The notes beneath the pieces are model-generated. The model saw only the letters and a program-made list of their open reading frames with translations. It was not told where the DNA came from and ran no database searches. This document shows positions 33,536 to 42,625 of a DNA stretch of 50,847 bases, piece by piece. Where the stretch lies: NCBI GenBank assembly GCA_044450785.1, contig JBIOJM010000022.1, positions 1 to 50,847 of the forward strand, read 5' to 3'. How positions within the stretch are numbered: the first letter of the stretch is position 1; every line of letters begins with the position of its first letter. The stretch is from JBIOJM01 sp044450785 (GTDB lineage Bacteria > Planctomycetota > Planctomycetia > Isosphaerales > Isosphaeraceae). A program made the translations under genes and the position numbers.

Positions 33536-33937
33536 TTGGAGATCCGCATTTCAGCGAGCGACGGCATACCGATCTACCTGCAGATCGTGAACCAGGTGAA
33601 GTACCTGGCGGCGTCGGGGCGGCTGATGCCGGGTGAGGAGCTGCCGCCGATCCGGGTGCTGGCGGAGCAACTGGTCGTTAACCCGAACACGGTGGCGCGA
33701 GCCTACCGCGAGCTCGAGGCGGCGGGCATGGTGGAAAAGCGGCGGACGGCCGGGACGTTCGTGTTGGAGGCCGGGTCACCGCTGGCGCGTCGCGAGCGGA
33801 TCAAGATCCTGGCCGAGCGGGTCGACGCGCTGCTGGCCGAGGCGCGGCAGTTGGGAATCGGCGTCAGTGAGGTCGTCGAGCTGATCGGGCGGAGGAATCA
33901 AGCGATGCAACCCAGCGCGGGAGACAACAAGCCATGA
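33536..33937 (+). CDS. GntR-family (YtrA-type) transcriptional regulator
   Basis: 133 residues from TTG 33536, chosen because GGAGGA lies 8 bp before it. The winged HTH is typical: IPIYLQIVNQVKYLAASGRL, LPPIRVLAEQLVVNPNTVAR, AYRELEAAGMVEKRRTAGTF. The short C-terminal helical part (RIKILAERVDALLAEARQLG) lacks a large ligand domain, as in YtrA regulators, which sit in front of ABC exporters for antimicrobial or cell-envelope stress. It overlaps the ATPase gene by 4 bp. Confidence 0.9.
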   Translation: MEIRISASDGIPIYLQIVNQVKYLAASGRLMPGEELPPIRVLAEQLVVNPNTVARAYRELEAAGMVEKRRTAGTFVLEAGSPLARRERIKILAERVDALLAEARQLGIGVSEVVELIGRRNQAMQPSAGDNKP

Positions 33938-34890
33938 TTGCCGGGACGAGGGGAAGTGTGGTCGAGGTAGAAGGGCTGACGCGGCGGTTCGGCTGGAAGC
34001 TCGCCCTGGACGGGCTCAGCCTGGATGTGCCGCGAGGCACGGTCTTTGGGTTGGTCGGCGAGAACGGCGCGGGCAAGACGACGCTGATCAAGCACATCCT
34101 CGGGCTCTTGAAGGCGCAGGCCGGCAGTGTGCGCGTTTTCGGCCTCGACCCGGTGCGAAATCCGGTCGGGGTGCTGTCGAGGGTCGGCTACCTGAGCGAG
34201 GACCGCGACCTGCCCGACTGGATGAGGATCCAGGAGCTGCTGCGGTACTTGCGGGCCTTCTACGCGAGCTGGGACGATGGGTTCGCGGAGGACCTGCGCC
34301 GCCGGTTCGATCTCGATCCGGGCGCCCGGATCAAGACTCTCTCGCAAGGGCAGAGGGCCCGGGTGGGGCTTCTGGCCGCTCTGGCGTACCGGCCCGAGCT
34401 GCTGGTACTGGACGAGCCCTCGACGGGACTGGACCCGATCGTGCGCCGGGAGATCCTGGCGGCGATCATCCGCACCATCGCCGAGGAAGGCCGGACGGTT
34501 CTCTTCTCGTCGCACTTGCTCGACGAGGTCGAGCGCGTCTCCGACCATGTGGCGCTGATCGCCCGCGGCCGGATCGTGCTCAGCGATTCGCTTGAATCCA
34601 TCAAGGCATCGCACCGCCGGCTGACCATCCGGTTCGATGAGCCGCCGGCGCAGCCGCCCGCGCTGCTGGGCTCGGCGCGGTGGGAAGGCTCCGGCCGCGA
34701 GTGGACCGCGGTCTGCCGTGGATCGATCGAGGATCTCCAGGGACAGGCGGCCGGACTCGGCGCGCGAATCGTGGACGAGCACACTCCGACGCTGGACGAC
34801 ATCTTTGTGGCCAGCGCCGGCTCGCGGCAGGCCGTTGGTCTGGAGGGTGGATGCACTTGCTGCTTCCCGCGCTGGCGCTCGCGGCGCTGA
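33934..34890 (+). CDS. ABC transporter ATP-binding protein
   Basis: 318 residues with all motifs of an export-type ABC ATPase: Walker A GENGAGKTT (near residue 44), Q-loop region RVGYLSEDRDLPDW, signature LSQGQRARVGLLAAL, Walker B LLVLDEPSTGLDP, and the switch His in VLFSSHLLDEV. A C-terminal extension of about 90 residues ends with an odd Cys/Arg tail that overlaps the permease gene by 40 bp. With the next gene it forms a CcmA/YtrB-like exporter under the GntR regulator. Confidence 0.92.
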   Translation: MIAGTRGSVVEVEGLTRRFGWKLALDGLSLDVPRGTVFGLVGENGAGKTTLIKHILGLLKAQAGSVRVFGLDPVRNPVGVLSRVGYLSEDRDLPDWMRIQELLRYLRAFYASWDDGFAEDLRRRFDLDPGARIKTLSQGQRARVGLLAALAYRPELLVLDEPSTGLDPIVRREILAAIIRTIAEEGRTVLFSSHLLDEVERVSDHVALIARGRIVLSDSLESIKASHRRLTIRFDEPPAQPPALLGSARWEGSGREWTAVCRGSIEDLQGQAAGLGARIVDEHTPTLDDIFVASAGSRQAVGLEGGCTCCFPRWRSRR

Positions 34891-36122
34891 TGGCGTGGTT
34901 TCAGGTTCTCTCCTGGTTGCCGATAGCCAACCCGATGCTTCGGATCGCCGTGATGGCCGTCTCGATTGTGGCGCTCGGGACCTTGCCCGTCGGGCTTTCC
35001 ATGTCGGATTACCGCTCGCCCGCCTTGATCGCGACCTTGCTTGTCGTCATCATCGCGGCGGCCTACCCGCTGGGGCTGGCGGCGGTCGCGTGCGACCGCC
35101 GGGGCGACGTCTTGCGAATGTGGCCAGGTGGCTGGCGCCCGTCGCGAGTTGCGGTCCGGGCCAGGCAGAGCCGGCGATGGCGACCGTACCGTTCTTCGGC
35201 CGCGGCTCAGTTCTGGTATGAGTGGAATTGCCATGGGCTGATCCTCCCCACCGCCGCGGTCGTGGCCGGGTTCTTGATATCGATGGTGACGCTGTTCGGG
35301 CCCCGTCGAGCCGATTCCTTTTTGTTCCACTGCATTCTGGGTGCATTCCTTGGCTTCCCGGTCGCATTCGCCGGTGCTTTGGGGGGGGATGTCGGGCAGT
35401 TTAGACCGTTCTGGGTCAATGCGAAACGGTTCATCACCTTCGTGTCAATTCGCCCGGTAAATACGGGTGCCCTGGTCGCCGCCAAGTTCCGGATGTCGCT
35501 CTTGAGCGTCTTGCTCACCTGGGCGATCGTCGTTGTCGAAGAGACGCTTTGGATTGTGGTTTCGGGCAACAACACGAATGCGCGGGCGCTAACTCGTGAG
35601 TTTCTCCAGCGGTATCCTGGCGGGAGAGGCATCGCGATCCTCGCTCTGGGGGTCGTGTTGTTGCCGGCCGTGACGTGGAAGCTCCTGACGGACGGATTTG
35701 CGCTGGCGCTCACCGGCCGCCGCTGGATCGCCGCATGCTTTACGTATCTCTTTCTGAGCGTCTTCTTCGGTTTGACCGCGGCCGGCTTTTGGTTCGCGCG
35801 ACACCCCAGTGAACTGCCTCGGTTCATCGCCCTGGTCCCCTGGCTGGTGGTGTGCGGCGCGATTCTCAAGGGGGCTGTTGCGGTTGGGACGTTTCGGTCG
35901 GCCCTGCGCCGCCGGCTGATCGATTGGCGGGACTTTTGGGGGGCACTCGGCGTCTGGGTGGTCCTCACCGCGTGCGCCGTCGGGCTGGGGCTCCTCGCGC
36001 TGCCGGCGGGTACTCTGCCCGTGTCGAGGCCAATCATTTTCTTGGGCATCGTCACCTTCATTCCGCTCGTTCGGTTTCCGCTGGCGACCCTGGCCCTCGA
36101 ATGGAACCGGCATCGCCAGTAA
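34851..36122 (+). CDS. ABC transporter permease, 423 aa
   Basis: I start at ATG 34851 (MHLLLPALALAALMAWFQVL), which has GGAGGG upstream; the frame before it is antisense-like to the ATPase tail. About 12 hydrophobic segments are visible, including LMAWFQVLSWLPIANPMLRI and GVVLLPAVTWKLLTDGFALA. No transport motif gives the substrate. Position and overlap make it the membrane part of the YtrA-regulated exporter. Confidence 0.85.
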   Translation: MHLLLPALALAALMAWFQVLSWLPIANPMLRIAVMAVSIVALGTLPVGLSMSDYRSPALIATLLVVIIAAAYPLGLAAVACDRRGDVLRMWPGGWRPSRVAVRARQSRRWRPYRSSAAAQFWYEWNCHGLILPTAAVVAGFLISMVTLFGPRRADSFLFHCILGAFLGFPVAFAGALGGDVGQFRPFWVNAKRFITFVSIRPVNTGALVAAKFRMSLLSVLLTWAIVVVEETLWIVVSGNNTNARALTREFLQRYPGGRGIAILALGVVLLPAVTWKLLTDGFALALTGRRWIAACFTYLFLSVFFGLTAAGFWFARHPSELPRFIALVPWLVVCGAILKGAVAVGTFRSALRRRLIDWRDFWGALGVWVVLTACAVGLGLLALPAGTLPVSRPIIFLGIVTFIPLVRFPLATLALEWNRHRQ

Positions 36123-36283
36123 GGATGCGGTGCCTTTACCACTTGCAAGCCTCGTCGCGCTCAGGGCCAAGTTCTGCGCGTTCGACCGCCGGTCAATGGT
36201 CGTCCTCGGCGACCCGACGGCCTGCCTCCCCCCACCGGCGCCCTCGAAAGCAGGTTGATTCCTCGACCCGTCATGCTCGGGCC

Positions 36284-36952
36284 TCATGGCACCGGCGGGG
36301 GCGACGGCGACGGGCCCTGAGGCGCGCTATCGAAGCTGCGCGCGGCGTTGGCCGATGGCTTCAATGCGTTGAGGAAGTCAGCGGATGACTGGTGAGGCGC
36401 CTGCACCGTCGCGGCGTAGCCAAGGGTCGAGGCGATTTGGGGCGAGGGGGCAACAGCCTGGTTCGCGGGGCCGATCGGCAAGACGAGGTCGTTCGTCCCT
36501 CTCAGGTCCTTCAGCCAGAGTGCCATGACGTAGACGCTGGGGGCCTTCAAGGCCCGCAGTTCGTAGTCGCCGTTCTTGACTTGGAGGAGGTTTTCGGCGT
36601 GCAGGACGGCAGTTCGCGTCGCGGCCACGAACGGGCCGACGTTGATGCTCGCAAACTTCAGGTTCTGGCCTTGCGCATCGCACGAAAGCTCGACAGCCGC
36701 GACGGGCGTCTGGCCGTCGAGGATCAAGAACCTCCACGAGACCAACCGAGCGCTGTCCAGGTCGTGCCCTTTGACGATGTCGTCGTTGTCGAGGACGAAG
36801 ACTTTGTGCGGGAGCGCTGCGTTCAAGCGAGCGGGGTCCGCGACATTGACGGACTGCGCCGCTGCCCCGCCGAGTGCAGCCATCCTGCGCACCGAGTCGG
36901 CCAGGATCGCGTAGGCCCCAGTCGGCGGTTGGTCGATTTGCAGTGCCATCAC
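36284..36952 (-). CDS. Hypothetical protein, 222 aa, beside a C39-like peptidase remnant
   Basis: Begins MMALQIDQPPTGAYAILADS and contains a mixed alpha/beta body (VSWRFLILDGQTPVAAVELS, FASINVGPFVAATRTAVLHA, YVMALWLKDLRGTNDLVLPI) and a Pro/Ser-rich end. No signal peptide. It lies 7 bp after the remnant of a cysteine-peptidase gene and was probably co-expressed with it, perhaps as substrate, adaptor or immunity protein. Family not recognised. Confidence 0.7.
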   Translation of the reverse strand: MMALQIDQPPTGAYAILADSVRRMAALGGAAAQSVNVADPARLNAALPHKVFVLDNDDIVKGHDLDSARLVSWRFLILDGQTPVAAVELSCDAQGQNLKFASINVGPFVAATRTAVLHAENLLQVKNGDYELRALKAPSVYVMALWLKDLRGTNDLVLPIGPANQAVAPSPQIASTLGYAATVQAPHQSSADFLNALKPSANAARSFDSAPQGPSPSPPPVP

Positions 36953-36959
36953 AACCCCC

Positions 36960-37169
36960 TCAGGTGGTCCAGTAGGTGTGGGTCCACGAGCCCGTGCCCT
37001 GGTAGCCCGTCAAGAAGTGCGTGTAATCGATCGTGGACTGACCGAACCACGGGTCCTGGATGTCCAGGTCGGTGGTGCTCGAATATCCATCGATGATCAC
37101 AAAGTGGCCGCCGTCGTTGGCCCAGCCGATCCTGACTCCCAGCGGCTGGTTGGCGTTGGAGGATAGTAT
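36960..37169 (-). pseudogene. C-terminal remnant of a papain-like/C39-type cysteine peptidase
   Basis: The minus frame between a stop at 37170-37172 and TGA at 36960-36962 reads, among others, PLGVRIGWANDGGHFVIIDG and then DLDIQDPWFGQSTIDY and FLTGYQGTGSWTHTYWTT. The GGHFVIIDGY segment holds the catalytic His of C39_2/BtrH-like peptidases and DPWFG the following conserved segment. The N-terminal half with the catalytic Cys is missing and there is no start codon. The upstream DNA (37173-37312) shows nothing recognisable. Confidence 0.65.
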
Positions 37170-37312
37170 TCACACATGTCGTTCCTACCTATTTCATCCT
37201 CCATCCTTGTTCGCGCCCCACTCTTTCACCTTGCCTGGCTCGACCTGGCCGATTATCCTCAACGCTGACCGGCTCGAACAGGATGGCATGAATCGCGAAG
37301 GAGGAAACGGCG

Positions 37313-38683
37313 ATGGGGTGGACGACGAAGATCGCGATGGAGGGCGGTGGATTTCGTCCGGCTGTCCTTTCCCTGGCCGTTGGTTTGATGCTTGCCGGCG
37401 TGGGGGATTCGCGAGCCCAGCGGCAGGCCGGCGACGAGTGGGCCGGCAAGGCCGTGGTGCCGAAGACTCGGAATTTCACGATCAGGGTCGGAGAGCGGGG
37501 GATCGAGAGCAGGGGACGGCCCGCGATCTACCACGTCGACCGGGTGAACGGGCCCTCGCTGCTGATCTCCACTCCCGGGCAGAGCGGCTGGGTCTCGAGC
37601 GCTTCGGTTGTGCCCCTCGACCAGGCTGGGACGTTCTTCTCGAGCCAGATCCGGGCCAATCCCCGCGAGTCGTTCAACCACGCCATGCGGGCCATCGTGC
37701 TGCTGTCCGGAAAGCCGGACGTCGACCGGGCCCTGGCCGACGTCAACGAAGCCGTTCGGCTCGATCCCCACTCGGTCACCGCCCTGATCCTTCGCGCGTC
37801 GATCTGGGCGGACAGGAAGGAATACGACCGGGCGATCGCCGATTACAGCGAGGTCATTCGTCACGATCCCATGGTCTTCCCCGCCTATTTCGGTCGAGCC
37901 GCCGTACAGGGCGAGAAGGGGGACTATGACAAGGCGATCGCCGATCTCGACAAGGTCATCGGCCTCGATCCCCGGCTCCCGGACTCGTACTTGGTGCGGG
38001 CCGTCGGCTGGAAACACAAGAAGGAGTACGACAAGGCGATCGCCGACTTGAATGAGGCCATTCGCCTCGACCCTCGCAGCGCCGCCGCCTACCACGACCG
38101 CGGCCTGCTCTACAGCGACAAGAAGCAATACGACAAGGCGATCGCCGATTTTAGCGAGGCCATCCGCCTCGAGCCGGCGAAGGCATCGGGCTACTGCAAC
38201 CGCGGCTTCGCCTGGAAAGCCGAGAAGGAGTACGACAACGCCGTCGCCGATTTCACCGAGGCCATTCGCCTCGACCCCAGAGACTCGGACGCCTATTGCG
38301 GACGCGGCTGGGCCCGGCAGGAGAAAAAGGATCATGCCAAGGCCCTCGCGGACTTCGACCAGGCCCTCCGGCTCGATTCTCGAGACGCCTGCGCACTGGA
38401 CGGACGGGGTTGGATCTGGGCGACGTCCCCCGACGCGACCGTTCGCGATGGCAAGAAAGCCGTCGAGGCGGCGATCGAGGCGTGCGAGCTGACCCGGTGG
38501 AGGGAAACGTACTGCCTCGAAACGCTCGCCGCGGGCTATGCGGAAGTGGGCGACTTCGCAGCCGCCGTCAAATGGCAGACCAAGGCGATCGAGCTGGAGA
38601 CCGACCCAAGCTTACTGGAAGAGTACCGCCCCCGGCTCAAGCTATATCAAGACAAAAAGCCCTTCCGCGACACGAAGCCCTGA
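37313..38683 (+). CDS. Exported TPR-repeat protein, 456 aa
   Basis: AAGGAGG lies 8 bp before ATG 37313. A signal sequence (AVLSLAVGLMLAGVGDSRAQ) is followed by a small SH3-like beta domain (about 45-100) and then eight or so tetratricopeptide repeats of 34 residues with the consensus KKEYDKAIADxxEAIRLDPR. Repeats 3-7 are very similar to one another in sequence, suggesting recent internal duplication. It is a protein-protein scaffold in the periplasm; partners unknown. Confidence 0.9.
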   Translation: MGWTTKIAMEGGGFRPAVLSLAVGLMLAGVGDSRAQRQAGDEWAGKAVVPKTRNFTIRVGERGIESRGRPAIYHVDRVNGPSLLISTPGQSGWVSSASVVPLDQAGTFFSSQIRANPRESFNHAMRAIVLLSGKPDVDRALADVNEAVRLDPHSVTALILRASIWADRKEYDRAIADYSEVIRHDPMVFPAYFGRAAVQGEKGDYDKAIADLDKVIGLDPRLPDSYLVRAVGWKHKKEYDKAIADLNEAIRLDPRSAAAYHDRGLLYSDKKQYDKAIADFSEAIRLEPAKASGYCNRGFAWKAEKEYDNAVADFTEAIRLDPRDSDAYCGRGWARQEKKDHAKALADFDQALRLDSRDACALDGRGWIWATSPDATVRDGKKAVEAAIEACELTRWRETYCLETLAAGYAEVGDFAAAVKWQTKAIELETDPSLLEEYRPRLKLYQDKKPFRDTKP

Positions 38684-38696
38684 CGGGCGCTGCTCG

Positions 38697-39605
38697 TCAG
38701 AAGGGCCTCGCCAAGACATCGAACGAGGCGAGCTTGTCCGCGAGCGCGGCCAACTGGGCGGCCGAGAGGTTGCGAAGGGGGGGACGCACGGGCCCGCAAT
38801 CCACGCCGATCAGGCCCATGACGGCTTTCGAGGCGGCCATGAAGCCGAAGCTCCCGAGAGTCTTGACCATTTCCGTGGCCTGGAGCTGGGCCTTCCGCGC
38901 GGTCGCCAGGTCGCCCGCCTCGAACGCGCGGATCAATCGCAGATAATGCGGACCGGCGAAGTTATAAGTGCTGCCGACCGCGCCACAGGCCCCCAGGCAA
39001 AGCCCGGCCAGCAGCGATTCGTCGAAGCCGAAAAGGACGTCGAACGCGCCGCCGTCGGCGGCGATGCATCCCTGGAGATCAACCAGGTCATCGTGCGAGA
39101 ATTTCAAGCCTCGAAGGTTCGGAATGCGGAACCGCGCCTCGTGGAGAAACTCGGTCACGGACAAGCGGACGCCGGTCATGCTCGGGATGTGGTAGTAATA
39201 GAAGGGGAGTGGGTCGGCTTGGGCGGCGATCGGGATGCAGAACTCGATCAGGTCGTGCACGGACGCCGGCTTGAAAAAGCTGGGCGCCATCACCGCGACC
39301 GCCGCGACACCTGTTTGCCTTGCATGAGCCGCCAGCGCGATCGCGTCCGCCTGGCAATTGTGGCCGATGTGGACCGCGATCCGCATCGAGTCGCCGGCGA
39401 CTTCCATCCAGCGCTGGCACAGGGCCTTCCGTTCTTCCACAGTCAGCGATGCAAATTCACCAGTCGTGCCGCCGACGAACACGCTCTTCAGGCCCGATTC
39501 CCGGAACAGGGCCGCCTGACGCTCGACGATCGCGAGATTGAGCTGGCCATCCCGGTGGAATGGTGTGTGACAGGCGGGGATCAGCCCTTTCAAGAATCCT
39601 GGCAT
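38697..39605 (-). CDS. Dihydrodipicolinate synthase/N-acetylneuraminate lyase family aldolase
   Basis: 302 residues from ATG 39605 (MPGFLKGLIPACHTPFHRDG); upstream codons of the frame are Arg/Ser-rich and antisense to the DUF1080 gene. Class I aldolase features are complete: GGTTGE (45-50), Tyr138 in YHIPSMTG, and the Schiff-base Lys168 in LRGLKFSHDD. The family covers DapA, sialic-acid lyases and sugar-acid aldolases. The FSHDD context and solitary position favour a carbohydrate-type aldolase over lysine synthesis, but this is not certain. Confidence 0.9.
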   Translation of the reverse strand: MPGFLKGLIPACHTPFHRDGQLNLAIVERQAALFRESGLKSVFVGGTTGEFASLTVEERKALCQRWMEVAGDSMRIAVHIGHNCQADAIALAAHARQTGVAAVAVMAPSFFKPASVHDLIEFCIPIAAQADPLPFYYYHIPSMTGVRLSVTEFLHEARFRIPNLRGLKFSHDDLVDLQGCIAADGGAFDVLFGFDESLLAGLCLGACGAVGSTYNFAGPHYLRLIRAFEAGDLATARKAQLQATEMVKTLGSFGFMAASKAVMGLIGVDCGPVRPPLRNLSAAQLAALADKLASFDVLARPF

Positions 39606-39792
39606 CGTAGTCCTTGGTCCTTGGTCATTGGTGCTGACAATCAGTTTACAGGCCGGACCGCGCGAAGGCAAATCCGGGCTGAACAGTTGCCGGGGGCCAG
39701 GCCGTTGCTTACCATCAAGCGGATCTCGATCTCTGGGCGGGCGCGGACTGCCGTATCTGTCGAATCGAATCGTGTCGAGGGCAGAGGTCATC

Positions 39793-40536
39793 ATGAAACC
39801 GATCGTTGACCGGTGTGCATCCCTGGCCCTGGCGTGCTCCATTTCGATGGTGGTCTGCCTCTGTGCCACGGGAGCCGGGGAATCCGGCTGGATCGACCTG
39901 ATCGGTGACCGTGGGGTCGACGGCTGGCGCGAGCCCACAGGCGGCTGGATCGTGGCCGGCGAAGCGCGGCCCGATCGGAAAAACGAGTCGCGGCTCGTCG
40001 CCGAACCAGGGCATGGCGTGCTCGTCAACGGAGTGACCGGCAAGACCCGGAACTTGCTCAGCAAGCCGGATTTCGGCGATGTCGAGGCCCACTTCGAGTT
40101 TCAGGTCCCGAAGGGTGCCAACTCGGGGGTCAAGTTCGAGACGCTCTACGAAATCCAGATCCACGATAGTTTCGGGGTCGCGAAGCCGACGGCGACCCAC
40201 TGCGGAGGGATTTACCCGCGCGCGGAGATGCTGCCGAGATATCACCACATCGACGACGGCGTTCCCCCTCGTGTCAACGCGGCCCGGCGCGCGGGCGAGT
40301 GGCAGACGCTCGACGTGATCTTCCGCGCTCCCCGTTTCGATGCGAGCGGCACGAAGATCAAGAACGCGCGGTTCGACAAGGTCGTGTTGAACGGCCAGGT
40401 GATCCACCAAGACGTGGAGTTGAAGACGCCCACCGGCCATGCCTGGCGGCTCAAGGAGATTGCGCGCGGACCGATCCTGCTGCAAGGCGACCACGGCCCG
40501 GTGGCGTTCCGAAACATTCGGGTCAAGGCACTTTGA
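39793..40536 (+). CDS. DUF1080 / 3-keto-disaccharide hydrolase-family protein, exported
   Basis: 247 residues from ATG 39793 with a signal peptide (SLALACSISMVVCLCATGAG). The LamG-like beta sandwich of this family is evident: GWIDLIGDRGVDGWREPTGG at the start, DFGDVEAHFEFQVPKGANSG, VKFETLYEIQIHDSFG, and the final GPILLQGDHGPVAFRNIRVK. Such proteins are greatly expanded in Planctomycetes and act on glycans outside the cytoplasm. The upstream 55 codons of the frame are not used. Confidence 0.92.
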   Translation: MKPIVDRCASLALACSISMVVCLCATGAGESGWIDLIGDRGVDGWREPTGGWIVAGEARPDRKNESRLVAEPGHGVLVNGVTGKTRNLLSKPDFGDVEAHFEFQVPKGANSGVKFETLYEIQIHDSFGVAKPTATHCGGIYPRAEMLPRYHHIDDGVPPRVNAARRAGEWQTLDVIFRAPRFDASGTKIKNARFDKVVLNGQVIHQDVELKTPTGHAWRLKEIARGPILLQGDHGPVAFRNIRVKAL

Positions 40537-40581
40537 GTGACTCGATCGCGACAGTCACAAGGGTTTCCCGACCGTTCTACT

Positions 40582-40602
40582 GGTCTCAAAACAGACCGTT
40601 TT
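40582..40602 (+). terminator. Possible weak intrinsic terminator
   Basis: GGTCT (40582-40586) and AGACC (40593-40597) form a short hairpin followed by GTTTT. It lies between the convergent DUF1080 and PEP-CTERM genes. The stem is only 5 bp, so support is weak. Confidence 0.35.
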
Positions 40603-40620
40603 GCTTGACCGCCTCGGGGA

Positions 40621-41466
40621 TTATCGCCGTTTTCGGGCAATGGCGAAGAAGCCAAGCGCTGCCGCGAGGAAAACCGCGATGCTGCTGGGCTCGGGCGCTG
40701 GGACGGGGGGTGGAGACCATCCTGAGCTCTGAGTCGCCCAGTTCACTGCATTCGCGAGCAGTCGGTCGTAATTGGGGTCGCCCAGCTCGACGTTATCCGA
40801 AAAGGTCGACAGGCTCAGGACCCGGCCGGCTCCGTAATTCCAGCCCGCGGCTCCCGCCCCTGCGCCGAAGTTGCCCGCGAACGACGATCCGACAACAGAA
40901 GTCCATTGATTGGTGGAGAAAAAGGCCGTTGCATTTGTTCGAGGGAGGATGTACGACTCGGTGTAATAACCCGTCGCCGTGAAGCTGAATGATGCGGGCA
41001 AATGGGCGTTGATCACGGGGTCGGATGTCAAGGTGCCAAAGGTAATCGGCGAGTTCGCGGTCCCCGCACCTGCGTACCAGGCGGGAAGTCCTTGAGCCAG
41101 AGTTTTGAAATCACCCGGATAGGCGTTCATCGAGAGGACCGGCTCTCCCGCGACCAGTCCGCCGCCATTGTTGACGAAATTGAGCAGGGCCTGCTGCCCC
41201 GAAGCCGGCATGTCGGGCTGCGCCCAGTAGTTGCCGTTTGGCATCAGCAACACGGCGTTGTAGCCGGCAAGACCCGCGCCGGTGAAGTTGCTGAAAGTGG
41301 GCCCGATCGTCACCGAATTTCCCTGCGATTGCAGGACGGCCTGAATCGCCAAATCGTTGTTCTCGTCAGCGCCGGCGATCAGAAGTATTTTGGAGGCCAG
41401 TACCGGGGAAGGAGAGTGCAAGAGAAACAGGGCGAACAAGAGGGAAGTCAGAGAGCGAGAACGCAT
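40621..41466 (-). CDS. PEP-CTERM protein with a glutamine-amidotransferase-like domain
   Basis: 281 residues: signal peptide (SLTSLLFALFLLHSPSPVLA), a Rossmann-like alpha/beta domain (SKILLIAGADENNDLAIQAV, AGLAGYNAVLLMPNGNYWAQ, ALLNFVNNGGGLVAGEPVLS), then a Gly/Ala-rich beta part and the sorting tail PEPSSIAVFLAAALGFFAIA with RKRR. The domain resembles class I amidotransferase-like folds (ThuA type) used here probably for binding, since no catalytic Cys is obvious. Exosortase should anchor it at the surface. Confidence 0.85.
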   Translation of the reverse strand: MRSRSLTSLLFALFLLHSPSPVLASKILLIAGADENNDLAIQAVLQSQGNSVTIGPTFSNFTGAGLAGYNAVLLMPNGNYWAQPDMPASGQQALLNFVNNGGGLVAGEPVLSMNAYPGDFKTLAQGLPAWYAGAGTANSPITFGTLTSDPVINAHLPASFSFTATGYYTESYILPRTNATAFFSTNQWTSVVGSSFAGNFGAGAGAAGWNYGAGRVLSLSTFSDNVELGDPNYDRLLANAVNWATQSSGWSPPPVPAPEPSSIAVFLAAALGFFAIARKRR

Positions 41467-41625
41467 TGGTCAATCCTTGACGCAAGGCACGCATTCGGGA
41501 AGTTCGACGGGCTGCAGCCGTCCGTGGAAGCGGCGAGAGGTTACACGCTTCGGCCACGGATCGCAAGCCCAACGCGGCAGAGCTGCCAAGCGAGTAGGCA
41601 GTAGGCAGCTCACGGCCGCGAGAAG

Positions 41626-42596
41626 CTACTGCTGCTGGCCTTGCTGTTGCCGGTAGCCTGCCTTCGGGTTGAGCTTGACGCGCTGCAGGCGGGACTGCGA
41701 TTGGATCCACGTGGCGGCCGACCAAGGTGCTTGGATGGCCGACCAGTCGCTCCAGTCGGCCGGCACGTGCTCGATGGGCTCGACCTTGACGCTGACGGCG
41801 ATGGTCTCGTCGGCACGGCCTTCCAGACCCCGCGATTGGGGGGAACGTCGGAATAATCGCGTCCGACCGCGATCTTGACGTAATCATCGCCGACGATGGT
41901 ACCAACGGTCGGGTCGACGTCGACCCAGCCGCTCCGGCCGGACCAGACCTGGCACCAGGCATGGGTGGCCAGCTCACCGGGATGGTGAATGTAACCGCTG
42001 ACGTAGCGGGCCGGCAGGCCGATCCCGCGGCAGGCGGCCAGGAAGAGGTGGGCGAAATCCTGGCAGACGCCTCGACCAAGCTGGAGGGCTTCGCCGACCG
42101 GCGTCCGCGCGGTCGTCACCTTCTTCTCGTAGACCAGGTGCGATCGCACCGTTGCGGTCAACTGGTCGAGCACGTCGATCAGCCGGCCTTCGGGTCGAGG
42201 CAGGCCGCGCAGGAACGCGTCCAGCTCCGGAGAGGGTTTCACGAGTGGGCTGGCCAGCAGATACTCGAGGGTTTCCAGCGCGCGGAACTGGTCGGGGTCT
42301 TTTTCCCACTCGAGGCCGGCCAGTCGAGACTCGGGCGCGGGCCCTCGGTGCGTCCGCACGATCGACGTGGCCCGGATGATCAGCTCGCTGTAGGCCCCCA
42401 GGATGTTGAACAGATCGACCCGGTTGCCGAACCCGTCTCGATGAATCGTGACCGGGGCCGACGGAACGATCCGGAGGCGATAGCCGAGGTTCGTCTGATC
42501 TTCGTCGGACGGCGGCGCCATCCGCACGTCGAACACGGTTTCCGAGACCGGCTCGGAGTAGGTGAGCTTGGTCTCATGCTGAATGCAAAGCAACAT
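41626..42596 (-). CDS. Transglutaminase-like protein; one-base frameshift near 41816-41820
   Basis: Residues 1-80 are the Bact_transglu_N beta domain, followed by the papain-like core with Cys178 (GRGVCQDFAHLF), His212 (THAWCQVW) and Asp226 or 228 (WVDVDPT). After Trp-Lys259 the printed frame turns into Ser/Pro/Arg nonsense ending at 41610, while another frame gives the expected continuation (GRADETIAVSVKVEPIEHVP ... LNPKAGYRQQQ) ending at TAG 41626. One base, probably a G or C in the GGCC run at 41817-41820, is missing. The core is complete, so an active protein could still be made. It is third in the operon behind the ATP-grasp and alpha-E genes. Confidence 0.85.
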
Positions 42597-42625
42597 CGTT
42601 CAAGTTCCAGCACTTGGGCTGGCCC

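Noticed and set aside
38681..38702. CTGACG...CGTCAG hairpin between the TPR and aldolase genes as a terminator
   Set aside because: Six-base stem, no T-run, and overlaps the ends of both genes.
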